Source of the DNA: Entrophospora sp. SA101
Taxonomy: Eukaryota > Glomeromycota > Glomeromycetes > Entrophosporales > Entrophosporaceae
Direction of reading: 5' to 3'
Length of the DNA: 29,756 bases
Assembly (NCBI GenBank): GCA_958430865.1
Contig: CAUDNR010000957.1
Coordinates: forward strand, 73,423 to 103,178
A model generated the notes under the pieces. The model had not been told where the DNA came from. It saw nothing but the letters and a program-made list of their open reading frames with translations, and ran no database searches. Both the position numbers and the translations under genes were made by a program. Below are positions 20,548 through 29,756 of the stretch, one piece after another. Numbering within the stretch: position 1 is the first letter of the stretch; every line of letters starts with the position of its first letter.

Positions 20548-22205
20548 TCATTGATTTTTTTCTACTATTCTATACACTTCACATTCTTCTAATAAATGAA
20601 TTTTTTTATTATTTTCAAGGTTTAAATTATTCTGGTAAGAATTATTAGTAAAGACATAATAACAATAAGGTTCGTTATTAATACTGTTACATAGTGCCAA
20701 ATCACAAAAATTTATGCTAGTCTCGTGAAATTTTATATTATCCAAAGTATGTTTAACAGTTTGGCTATTATGATATATTGTGGATTTAGGATTTTTGGCT
20801 TTACTTAATATTGAATCATCAAGTTGGTTTCCATTAATCTTAAAAATAAAACTCTCATTTGTTTCAATATAATAACATTGGTTTGGTGACTTTTTATTAT
20901 TATTCCAACGAACCGGATTATATCCACCCACTAATTCGCCAGTTTCTTTGATTTTCATTAAAACTACAGTTTGTTCAATGTTGTAACATTTCTCTTCGAA
21001 AACTGTCCTTGAAAAGCCATCTCGAGATCCACAAAAGATCAACTCAAAATCACATGGAACGTTACTTTCATTATTATTTTGATTAATCCAACCAGAAATC
21101 AAAGATTTCATTTTTAAATTTAATAATACATTTCTTCTTTCTCTTGGATTTTTTTGAGGAAGATATCTGGGTTGCCAATTTTCAGTAAAATAATATTGAA
21201 GAATTTCTTCATAAATATTTTTATCAAAAATTTTTTTATAAGGTTTGATTTTCTCATAGAAATTTGCTTTAGATATTTCATTGAATCTGATTAATGGAAT
21301 AATATCAGTCAATATATCTTTCATCTCCTTAAAATCATCTTTATTCCACTCTGAAATATCTTTATTCAATGCTTTATTTTGTCCTATTCCCCATTGAATT
21401 ACATAATTCCAAATAACCATCTCGTCTAATTTCAGATCATCTCTATCCAACATTGATACAAACAATGACTTTTCAATTGTTGCGATATCATTAGATTCTA
21501 AGAATGATACCGGATCGTCACAAATTAATTTATTACAAAAATCTTGAAGTGAGCTAAACAATGGATGTTTTGACAAAACTTTACGAACATAAATTAAGTT
21601 TTGGCAAAGCCATTCATTCTTTTCATCGATTAAATAATTTTGCAAATCATCAACTAATTCATTAAATTTTAATTCGCCACATGCTTCAAGAAGTTCTAAT
21701 ACTTCATTTACATCCAGGTTATCAATACTAATAATTCCATTGTACATGTAACTGTTTAAAATTATAAAATAATATTTATATATATATATATATAAAAGAA
21801 AAAAAATTTAGATGATATTGTAATAATTCTATTATTTAATTAATTGATTAAATTAACTTACTTTAAAAGTACTTGAAATATTTTTGGAGAAATATTTTCT
21901 TGTGTAAATGAAATAACACCGTTATCTGATCGTTTTATATAATTATTTGATAAAGATGCCTTAAAAAATGAAGACCTTGCCTTTAAAATGGCAGAATGAG
22001 CTTTAAAAATTTTAAAGTCATCCTTATCCACTCCAACAACTTTGATTTCTACATCATAAAAATCGGTAATGTTCAACAAATTTGTCAAATCGTTTAATAG
22101 CTTACTAATATGTTTTAATGGTAGATAATTATTATTCCTGGGGTTCGTGAAGTTGTTAAGTAAGTATGTAATATCTTCTAAGGATGAAAAACTATTATTA
22201 GACAT
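20548..22205 (-). CDS. BTB-BACK-TLDc domain protein
   Basis: Two exons on the minus strand (22205-21862 and 21751-20548) are joined across a 110-bp GTAAGT...CAG intron to give 515 residues. About 48-150 is a BTB/POZ domain (DFYDVEIKVV, FKIFKAHSAILKARSSFFKA, then after the intron YMYNGIISID and VLELLEACGELKF). About 157-295 is a BACK-like helical region. About 325-512 is a TLDc domain (MKSLISGWINQ, FELIFCGSRDGFSRTVFEEK, GELVGGYNPVRWN). BTB domains dimerise and in many proteins recruit Cullin-3 ubiquitin ligase. TLDc domains bind V-ATPase or act in oxidative-stress responses in other eukaryotes; the role here is unknown. This architecture is greatly multiplied in Glomeromycotina. The codon spanning the intron gives Asn115 where a Lys might be expected. 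Confidence 0.92.
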
Positions 22206-22764
22206 TTTGAAGATTTTTTTTTAAAGATCTTAATCATCCATCACTTATTTTTATCATTTATTTATAATTATTTACTATTAATCTGGTTTGAAACCGGTTA
22301 CAAAAAATACTTGTACAAAAAAACCGAAAACATATTTATATCGTTTTTTTTTATGGAAATAATAGAGCATTTTTATACAAATTCTTATACAAATATTGCA
22401 GATATATGCATAATCATTGAAAAATAAACATCTATTTTAGATAATGATAGAAACTTTTAAAGATGAAAAACAATATTAATATATACACATGAATGAATGT
22501 TATTATTTATTATCCAGTAATAGTAAGTATGTATCGTTGTGAAAATCTTTCCTAAACTAAAATATTCAAGTCCCCATATTATCACATGTAATGTTGATTT
22601 TTTTGAGTCGAAGAAAAAAATTTTTGACGTTTTATTTCTAATCGGTAGTTTAATAAAAAATTTTTTTGCATACATATTTTTCATATGTAAAATTTTGCGA
22701 AATTATTAAAACATTGACCAGATACATTTTAGAGGTTAGTGTATGTTAAAAAACTTAAATATTT
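22206..22764. other. upstream flank of the BTB-TLDc gene
   Basis: No gene is seen. It contains the short palindrome AACCGGTT near 22294 about 90 bp upstream of the start codon. A 75-codon minus-strand frame at 22457-22684 is low complexity and rejected. Confidence 0.5.
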
Positions 22765-23005
22765 CTTGAGAAAATATTTTCCTTTTCGAACAAAATAATA
22801 TGATCTCGCTTTAAAGTATAAAGACCTTGTTTTGAAAATTTTAACAACATCTTCTTTCATCCAACTTTGTTTTCTACATCATAATTGTTTGTTAAATCAC
22901 TTAATAGCTTACTAATATGTTTTAATGGTAGAGCATCATTATTATTGGAATTTATAGGCCGCCAAGTAAGCATAAGGTATTTTCCAAGAATGAAAACCAT
23001 GTTGA
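22765..23005 (-). pseudogene. decayed duplicate of the BTB-TLDc first exon
   Basis: Aligns with the intact exon 1 of the neighbouring gene (about 21880-22185): 22901-22932 is identical over 32 bp to 22094-22125, and AACTTTGTTTTCTACATCATAA (from 22864) is close to the parent at about 22040. GAGAAAATATTTTCC and TATAAAGACCTTG also match. Deletions, frameshifts and loss of the start codon make it a pseudogene. Same orientation as the parent, so a tandem duplication; no BACK or TLDc part is visible. Confidence 0.85.
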
Positions 23006-23909
23006 AGGTATCTTATTTGCGTAATTGTTATTACCATATAAATAGGGATAATCGTGATACATGCGAGTCAGATATACTACTATTATATTCATTCTATTGT
23101 AAAAACATGGAATAAAAATAAATGATCTCATGTGGCTTGGAAGTGATTGCATGAATCGCATGAAGCTCGTCGAAATTATTCACCATTTTAATTAATATAT
23201 CAATTGATTAAGTATGTTTATATCTGTGCGTATAACATTAAATTTCTTTTTCTTTCATGCCTCTTCAAAATTTCATCATTCCTATACCTACGGTGATAAC
23301 CTACTTTACAACTAGCAAATAATTAACAATGTTTCCGTTGGCTTTATAAAATTCTGTTCAGTCATTGACATTAACTAGATGTATTTAAGGGAAACAAACT
23401 GGAATAATGAGTGATGACAAATTGAATTTTTAAAAGGTTCATCTCTTTTCTCTCCAAAAAAAAAAAAAAAATCTGGCTTTATTTTTTTTATTCGATAATG
23501 TAATAAAAAAGTCTTGGATAACTAGTTGATGATTGTAAAAACATTCTCGAAGGAATTTATCGATTAAACAATTTTGACAGTGTTTAATAATAGCGCGTAA
23601 TATTTTCTTGGTATATTAATATTTAGTCCGGCACATAGGTTAGATTTTTTTAGAATTGCTTACTTTCTACATTGTTTCTTTCCTACTTGTCAAGGTTTAT
23701 TGATATTTATATATTAACATATCACTATAATTATCTACCTCTTACTCACTGCTATTAGTATTATTGTTGATTAAATTTTTTCTCTTAATCAGTAATACAT
23801 CAGGGAAACTTAGTAACAATTGTTCTATGGATATTCTACACAAAAATTTAATATTGAGAAGAGGCTTCGTGATGTATAAGTTTTATCAAGTAGATATCGG
23901 AAGCAAACC
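23006..23909. other. gene-free stretch
   Basis: Nothing recognised apart from an A-run at about 23456-23470. Short frames of 69-76 codons at 22885-23161 overlap the BTB pseudogene and are rejected. Confidence 0.5.
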
Positions 23910-24275
23910 ATTAATTTAACAATAATTATAGAATTACATCATTTCTATTATCTATGAAATAGATATAAAAATATATTATACAAACTTATTAATTTAACAA
24001 TAATTATAGAACAACCATCCTGTTTCTATTATCCATACCTAATAACAAGAAAAAATAAATATATTATACAAAACATTAATTTAACAATAATTATATATAG
24101 AACGACTATCTTGTTTCTATATCCACACCTAATAACAAGAAAGAAATAAAAAAATATATTATACAAAACTATTGATTTAACAATAATTATAGAACAACCA
24201 CCTTCTAATAATAAGAAATAGATATACAAAGTAAATATATTATACCAAACTATTAATTTAACAATAATTATAGAA
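23910..24275. repeat. tandem array, about five units of 78-96 bp
   Basis: The core ATTAATTTAACAATAATTAT recurs at about 23910, 23988, 24075, 24171 and 24252, with one ATTGATTT variant. Between cores come shared TTGTTTCTAT, ACCTAATAACAAGAAA and ATATATTATACAAA pieces. Unit length varies through small insertions and deletions. It is non-coding; minus-strand frames across it are by-products. Confidence 0.88.
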
Positions 24276-24299
24276 TGAATACCTTGTTGTATCCCTCCT

Positions 24300-24735
24300 T
24301 CAGCTTTTCCTTTAGGTAGTCTCATTTATTGTTTTAAAGTTTTAGTTTCTTTACAAAGTGCACATTTGACTTTTTTCACTATTATACCTTGAAAATGTTT
24401 TAAAAGATAACAAGTTCGTCCACCCAATTCCCAGTTCTGCTTTATTTTTACTTGTTTTTCTATACTTCAGAGCCTACTCTAACTTCATTGCAAACTACAC
24501 ATCTGCCACATAATACTATATTGGGAATGCTAGTACTAAGTTAAAAAAGTGTTAAAAAATATATCTGTAAAGTTATAGTATGTGTTACATATTGACATGT
24601 CCCCACTTTAATTGAACAATAATAGATATGTCCTTTAAATTGACCGTCAAGAGGTGCTATTATAGAAATTGATCGACAGAAAACCATTTGTATTTGCAAA
24701 TTAATTATTTTAGTTTCATTGGTGTTTTTACTCAC
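24300..24735 (-). pseudogene. dead zinc-finger-like gene fragment
   Basis: Minus-strand pieces in different frames read, from upstream: QIQMVFCRSISIIAPLDGQF and GHIYYC (24541-24735), VLCGRCVVCNEVRVGSEV then a stop (about 24470-24525), and WELGGRTCYLLKHFQGI plus VKKVKCALCKETKTLK (about 24330-24430). The CxxC pairs suggest a zinc-binding fold. The frame breaks mark it as dead. The style recalls the zinc-ribbon pseudogene at 780-1640; relatedness is only a guess. Confidence 0.4.
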
Positions 24736-24841
24736 GTCAAGCGGTTTTAATTTATTTTACTCACGCCAAGCGGTTTTAATTTATTTTACTCACGTCAAGC
24801 GGTTTTAATTTATTTTACTTACGTCAAAGGTTTTTGATTTA
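24726..24841. repeat. four tandem 29-bp units with a TGACG core
   Basis: Units start at 24726, 24755, 24784 and 24813. The first three differ by a single base, the fourth is diverged. Each contains ACTCACGTCAAGCGG, which on the other strand is TTGACGTGAGT, a bZIP/CRE-half-site-like core, followed by TTTTAATTTA. There is no spacer between units, so it is not a CRISPR. A partial echo (CGGTTTTAATCACCTTTTACT) lies at about 24980. It ends about 500 bp upstream of the small secreted peptide gene. Confidence 0.9.
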
Positions 24842-25054
24842 GTCAAATCGTTAAAATGGCTTTGGTGAGAAATTATTTTTTAAATCGATACTTTAAGTAT
24901 TTCGTAATCCGAACTATGCGGGATTAATAAATTTATTTATTTATTTCCCTCGCCATTATTATAATAATATTCGCAAAACCGGTTTTAATCACCTTTTACT
25001 TTTCAAATTCCGGAAGAGTAAAGATGTTAGATACTAATTTAGTAATAATTGTCT

Positions 25055-25084
25055 TGACTAAACTTGACTTAGTCAGTTTAGCCA
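25055..25084. promoter_or_regulatory. nested dyad with an AP-1/Gcn4-like centre
   Basis: TGACTTAGTCA at 25065-25075 is a perfect palindrome about its central T, close to the AP-1/Gcn4 TGA-C/G-TCA type. It is flanked by outer arms TGACTAAACT (25055-25064) and AGTTTAGCCA (25075-25084), which match in inverted orientation with one mismatch. It lies about 265 bp before the peptide gene start. AAAACCGGTTTT (24975-24986) is another exact palindrome nearby. Regulatory function is inferred. Confidence 0.4.
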
Positions 25085-25339
25085 GCGTTGATTTGGTTAC
25101 GCGACCGGCCCTGATTCACGATCTCTACGCCCAATCCCAAATATATGATGTAATTTTTTCCAATCGAAGTGTCTTTATTATTAATTTAAAATTTAAAAAA
25201 ACCCATTATAAAAGAAACATATTTTCAAAACTTTTTATTTATTTATCATTCTTTACAAATAAAAAAAATAAAATCAATCTTTTGAAAATAAAATTACTTT
25301 TCAAATATTTCCTTCTCTTTAAAAATTATATTATAAAAA

Positions 25340-25688
25340 ATGTTTAAAAATTTAAAAAACCAAATATTTCTTGTTTTTATCATTCTCATCATCTCATTGC
25401 AAGTAAACGCGGGTTTGATTGCGTACGGGTGCTGTCAGACTGCGTGTAACGCGGCGTGGGTAAGCTGCTACGCAGCAGCTGGTCTTGTGGCTGGTAAATA
25501 TACACAACTTCTAATATTTATTTATTCTGTTTATTGATTATAGTTGCATAGATTGTTATTATTATTATTATTATTATATAGGTGTGTCAGGAGGGTTGCT
25601 TTTACCACCTGCTGCGATTGCCTGCAATGTAGCCCAAGGCACATGTATGGCTAGTTGCGCTGTTTGCTTTCTGGCACCAATACCATAA
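25340..25688 (+). CDS. 86-residue secreted cysteine-rich peptide
   Basis: Two exons (25340-25493 and 25582-25688) are joined at phase 1 by an 88-bp GT-AG intron that holds an (ATT)n run. Residues 1-24 (NQIFLVFIILIISLQVNA) are a classic signal peptide, leaving a mature chain that starts GLIAYGCC. The mature part is Ala/Gly-rich with eight cysteines at 31, 32, 36, 43, 66, 73, 77 and 80. C-x3-C-x6-C in the first half is mirrored as C-x6-C-x3-C in the second, which suggests two antiparallel helices pinned by disulfides. The GLIAYG-CQ-xC-N-AA pattern and LAP-x-P end resemble small fungal and algal proteins labelled zygote-specific-like; that name comes from memory and says nothing firm about function. 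A secreted signal or antimicrobial peptide is possible. Confidence 0.8.
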
Positions 25689-26046
25689 AATTTTTATTTA
25701 TAATTTTTATTTATAATTGTTTTTTATTTTCTTTTTCCAATGAATCTTGTATATATGCATTACAATTCTTGTTGTAACAACAATAAAGGAAATATTAGTA
25801 TTAGTAATAGTTATTATAATTGAAAAAAAATGAATATACCGAAAAAATTGGTAATATTTGGAAAAATTTGGCAATTTAAATATATATGGCCTTTTAGTTT
25901 TCTTGCGTAAATTGTTTCGTGAAATATTTTAAGAATATGTCGTTTTATCTTTAATTTTGATAATTTATTTAATACACTACTATCCTTGAATCCATGAAAA
26001 TTCTTCTTGATTTTATTAATGTAACTACCACAAAAATGATATTTAT
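25689..26046. other. 3' flank of the peptide gene
   Basis: No gene is seen. CAATAAAGG at about 25781 is a plausible polyadenylation signal for the peptide gene. Confidence 0.5.
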
Positions 26047-26175
26047 TTACCAGTTACATGCCACCGTACTGTAGTGAACATCATAACTATTTTCGACCCA
26101 GCCCATTGTCTCAAAATTTATTTTCAAACCATAAAGTGTTCTTAATCGTTCGCCATCATCTTCAGGAACGCATTT
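26047..26175 (-). pseudogene. coding-like fragment, C-terminal end of an unknown protein
   Basis: A minus-strand frame reads VPEDDGERLRTLYGLKINFE then TMGWVENSYDVHYSTVACNW, ending in TAA at 26047-26049. It looks protein-like (acidic turn, mixed residues, few low-complexity runs). Upstream the frame meets a stop near 26185, while a shifted frame is also coding-like (ENFVKIHGNAF), so this looks like a truncated, frameshifted relic. Family not recognised. Confidence 0.4.
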
Positions 26176-26179
26176 CCAT

Positions 26180-28650
26180 GTATCTTAACAAAATTTTCGA
26201 TTTCCTCCTCACAATAATCTATACGTTTGTCTTCCTTGATCCAATTATCCAAAGCAAGCAAGAATATTTACAACTACATTGGGTTACAAGAGATAAAAAA
26301 CGTTTCCATTTTTATAGATAAAAACCATATATTAATATTAAACATTTTCCTATATACAACGCTTTTGTTTTTGTAAGACAGTGAAAAAAACAAAGAAATC
26401 AACGCAAAATAGTGAAGCGTATCAGTGCTGTCAAAAAATGTTCAATTTATTGATGAAGATTTTTTTTTCCATAGTTTCTATAATTAATTTGTATGGAGCT
26501 AAAAAAATTTTCCCGTATGTTTTCTTTCAACTATTACGATACAATTATATAAATAATTGTTCTTTGATTATTATTATTATATTACATTTCATAAATGAAA
26601 AAGATCAAACCGTGTTCGAATTGTCTTTGGTGTCTGAGTTTGAAACAAATGGTGGTATGTCAACATTGACATGTAGGAGTTGGTTGTGTTAAATTGATGT
26701 TTTTGTTTAACTACGCGTAATAGTAAATACACAGTAATATTAATAATGGAATAAAATGCGCATTAAAAACGTAATGATTATATATGAGAAAATTGCTTGT
26801 TACATGTTATCCAAAGCCTTGGTTTGAGAACAAATTTTCGACTTGATAAACCCATATTAAATAAAACCTAAAACCATTCATTGGTAAAGGCTTATTTAGC
26901 CTGATCCGTTCAATTTATCAATTATTTCTCTCTCCCGCATAATAATGATTATAATAACAATAATACAATAACAACAATAACAGTAATAATTGTCATAAAC
27001 ATCAATAAATACGAATCAATAAATATTAAATACATTTTCAAAATTTACTTTATTACTCATAGTATCATTATACTTGTTACAAATTCATGTTTCTCGGGAT
27101 TATGAAATAACATAAAAACCTACCAAACGATGGCCACCAGCCACTAAAAGACAATTCTTTTCGATAAACTGGAAGAACGTCAAAGAAACCAGTAATAAGT
27201 AAAGAAAACGGATAATCGAACAAAAATTTGTAAACAGAAGAAAGGGAAGATTTAAAAATTCATAAATTAATGTTAGGATCAATCCGGTGATCAAAGAAAT
27301 GGGTATTAAAAGGAATTCAAAAGGGTATCGGTCCACAGTTCTTCTTTTACTGAGAGAAAAGAGAACCGACAAGAGAAAAGCAAGGAAGGATCAACTCTAG
27401 ACCAAGAGGATCGAAAGAAATACAAAAACAAAATTTATATAAAAAAGAAACGATGAAAAATGTAAACGATATAATAATATAACAATATAACAATAAAAAA
27501 AGTAAAAACTTAGCGAATTTCCAAGAAAAGCCCAAAAGTCCCAACTAAAGAAATAAGTACATAAAAATGTTAATAAAATGAAAATAAAGAAAATGACAAC
27601 AAAATAATAATAAAATAATCCCGAGAACATTTTAAAATTAAAGGAAAGAATAAGGAAAAAAAATTTGACAACAAATTTCATGAGGAAAAAAAAAATAACA
27701 ACATTTCAATAAATATCAATGTATAGTATATATATATTAATAAAATGGTACTTTCTAGAAAGATCTGCTTTTTTTTTTTTTAATATAGAACTAACTTGTT
27801 AAGACGATGTTTGATAAAACGAATATATACACGATTACTAGTTCTGATTGTATTAGGAGAGGTTTAGAGAGATTAGCACTATTATTCCCTTCTTTGATGG
27901 TAAAATTAACTGTTAAGGTCGTGTAGATTTTTAATTATTATTATATGGACAGTGAGTGAGTGAACTGTGTCCCAAAGGATTAATTGTCCTCGTGCCAAAT
28001 GAGGGAAAAATAACTCCTGTTCTTAAATAAGTTATAAACTCGATAAGTCGGACGCACCAATCAATTGTTTAAAGCACTTGATAATATAAATAAATAAATG
28101 ACCGATTTACCAAGTTTATTGATATTATATATATTAATACTTATCAGGTAGGTCCCATGAACATATTTTTTCCCAAAACAATAAATAACGACGAATTTTA
28201 AAACTTGACTATTTGTCCATCATCGGCAAATTGGCAAGTCTATTCGACATACAAGCCATGTTTATTTGTTAGTTTTTTTGTGTGAACATAAAAACAACAA
28301 AAACGCACCATGTTCGAACAATAGTTATTATCCGAGTTAACATTAAATCACGCATAAAACAAGTCGATTTTGTTATGAGAAACAACTTTTACTTGGCATG
28401 CGAGGCTTGGTTTTTTCAAATTTTATGGTTGAACGAATGATGATGATTATTGTTATTATTATTATTATTATTATTAATATATAGATATCAAAATTATTTG
28501 ACATTAATAGAAGATAGTTTATTACTAATACTAATATGTCTGATTTGTTTGGACAAGTCACGTGATAAATACGACAATTATTAATAAAATTTTTCTTATT
28601 ATTATTATTATTATATTATTACATCAAAAAAATTATATATATACTTAATC
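26180..28650. other. 2.5-kb gene-free stretch, partly purine-rich
   Basis: No gene is supported. 27120-27720 has a strong purine excess on the plus strand (GAAAAGAGAACCGACAAGAG, AAGCAAGGAAGGATC), giving spurious Phe/Leu-rich minus-strand frames. (ATT)n-type runs lie near 28450 and 28600, just upstream of the polymerase gene. A frame at 26381-26692 (+) lacks family features and is not called. Confidence 0.5.
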
Positions 28651-29707
28651 ATGTCAAAGGAGCAAACCATCATCCACTCAGTCCTCAAAAAACGTACAAT
28701 AATTCATATTGATATGGATTGCTTTTACTGTCAGGTTGGTAAGTAAAAATGCTTTTTTAATTTTTATAATAATATAATTCGCGACTTTCTCAATATACAG
28801 TATTTAATTTATATTTTGAAAATTTTAAAATTATAGAACAAGTAAGGCTAGGAATTCCTTCAACTTTGCCGGTAGCTGTACGACAATGGTCTGCTTTAAT
28901 TGCAGGTTTAATATAATAATAATTGTATATTTTTATTATGATTTATATATATATACAGCATATATAATCCAAAATTCATTTTATCCAGTTAATTATGCAG
29001 CACGTAAAGCGGGTATAAAAAAAGTATCCAATATTCAAGACGCACTTAAAATATATCCTGGTAAAAAATAATTTTTAATAATTAATTATTGTTTTAATCA
29101 ATGCTTTTGATCATATTTATATCAACTAAAGGTTTGATTACTAAAAAAAACCTTTATAGGATTGAAACTTGTTCATGTCGCAACATATGCGAATGGTGAT
29201 CCAGAACCTAAATATCACCCAAATCCAAGTTATGGTACACATAAGGCTTCGTTAGACGTATATAGAAATGCAAGTTTAAGAATTTTTAAAATATTTATGA
29301 GATATTGTAATATTGTACAACGTGCTGGTGTTGATGAAGCTTATCTGGACGTTACAAATATCGTTAATCAAAGAATAATAGAAAGATATCCAAATATTAT
29401 ATTATCTGAAAATTTAAATGAAGCTCCTCCTCCTCCTATTTTAGATTGGAATGGATTAGGAGTGTTGTATGAAAGTCAAATAAATAATGATATTGAGAAT
29501 AATAAACAAAATTTTAGTTTAGATCAATGCTCAAATATTAACGAATCAAAAGGTTGGGATGATATGCAACTTTATGTTGCAGCAGAAATATCAAAAGAAA
29601 TTAGGGAAACTATTTTCAATGAATTGGGATACACATCTTCTGCAGGAATTGCACATAATATGACATTAGCAAAATTATGTTCAGCATTAAATAAACCAAA
29701 TATGCAG
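28651..29707 (+). CDS. RAD30: DNA polymerase eta, N-terminal part (runs off window)
   Basis: Four exons (28651-28738, 28837-28905, 28989-29060, 29160-29707) give the first 259 residues; the GTAATG donor at 29708 shows the gene continues beyond the window. It is a Y-family translesion polymerase that copies past UV-induced pyrimidine dimers in the nucleus. Catalytic residues are visible: Asp21 and Asp23 (IHIDMDCFYCQVE), and Asp135-Glu136 (GVDEAYLDVT). QWSALIAVNYAARKAGI carries Tyr55 and Arg58, matching the dNTP-contacting pair of human polymerase eta. STLPVAVRQW and SSAGIAHNMTLAKLCSALNK are also family hallmarks. Residues 160-205 include an Asn-rich insert typical of eta rather than iota. Intron 2 uses a weak GTTTAA donor. 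Where most relatives have HNK, this one has HNM. Confidence 0.93.
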
Positions 29708-29756
29708 GTAATGACTTGATATAATAGCATTGCAAATAAATATTTTCATGTACTTA

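Noticed and set aside
24726..24841. 29-bp direct repeats as a CRISPR array
   Set aside because: Units abut without spacers, and the genome is eukaryotic.
25024..25347. 107-codon frame upstream of the peptide gene
   Set aside because: The first 45 residues are plausible, but the rest is Lys/Phe low complexity and it overlaps the peptide start in another frame. A spurious or upstream frame is more likely than a gene.
26381..26692. 103-codon plus-strand frame
   Set aside because: Mostly low-complexity hydrophobic sequence without family features, signal peptide or promoter context.
27075..27706. possible solo LTR (TGTTAC...TAACA)
   Set aside because: The ends match only over 4-5 bp and no target duplication flanks them.

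Overview
The window looks like nuclear DNA of an arbuscular mycorrhizal fungus (Glomeromycotina, most likely Rhizophagus or a close relative). The grounds are very AT-rich sequence full of simple repeats, genes with many short GT-AG introns, a BTB-BACK-TLDc gene (a family strongly expanded in these fungi) next to a decayed copy of itself, and large gene-poor stretches packed with dead DNA transposons. The organism is inferred from style and families, not from a marker gene.

Layout. 1-4400 is a transposon graveyard: an (AGT)n microsatellite, a 450-bp MITE with TA target duplication, a 1.28-kb element with 16-bp inverted ends and a 9-bp target duplication carrying a dead zinc-ribbon/RING-like gene, a 9-bp minisatellite, a lone pogo-like end, a 244-bp hAT-like MITE with perfect 8-bp target duplication, and a 230-bp inverted-repeat element. 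6158-8609 (+) is an intact seven-exon secreted copper radical oxidase (glyoxal/galactose oxidase type). 8610-12383 has no gene I can support. 12384-15683 (+) is a four-exon ER membrane SUN-domain protein of the Slp1/SUCO type with long polyasparagine tracts. 16218-20440 is a second graveyard: a frameshifted DUF7869-type transposase in a 1.1-kb inverted-repeat element, then broken coding pieces including a nuclease-like domain. 20548-22205 (-) is a two-exon BTB-BACK-TLDc gene, with a decayed duplicate of its first exon at 22765-23005. 23910-24275 holds a tandem array of roughly 80-95 bp units and 24726-24841 four 29-bp units. 25340-25688 (+) is a two-exon gene for an 86-residue secreted cysteine-rich peptide. 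25689-28650 is mostly non-coding, with one coding-like scrap on the minus strand. 28651-29707 (+, running off the window) holds the first four exons of DNA polymerase eta (RAD30/POLH).

The five intact genes do not form an obvious pathway: extracellular oxidation, ER membrane folding support, a BTB/TLDc adaptor, a small secreted peptide and translesion DNA synthesis. The most interesting candidate is the small peptide, whose cysteine spacing is nearly a mirror image about its centre, together with the iterated 29-bp repeats carrying a TGACG core and an AP-1-like nested dyad 265-615 bp upstream of it. No rRNA, tRNA or CRISPR array was recognised.
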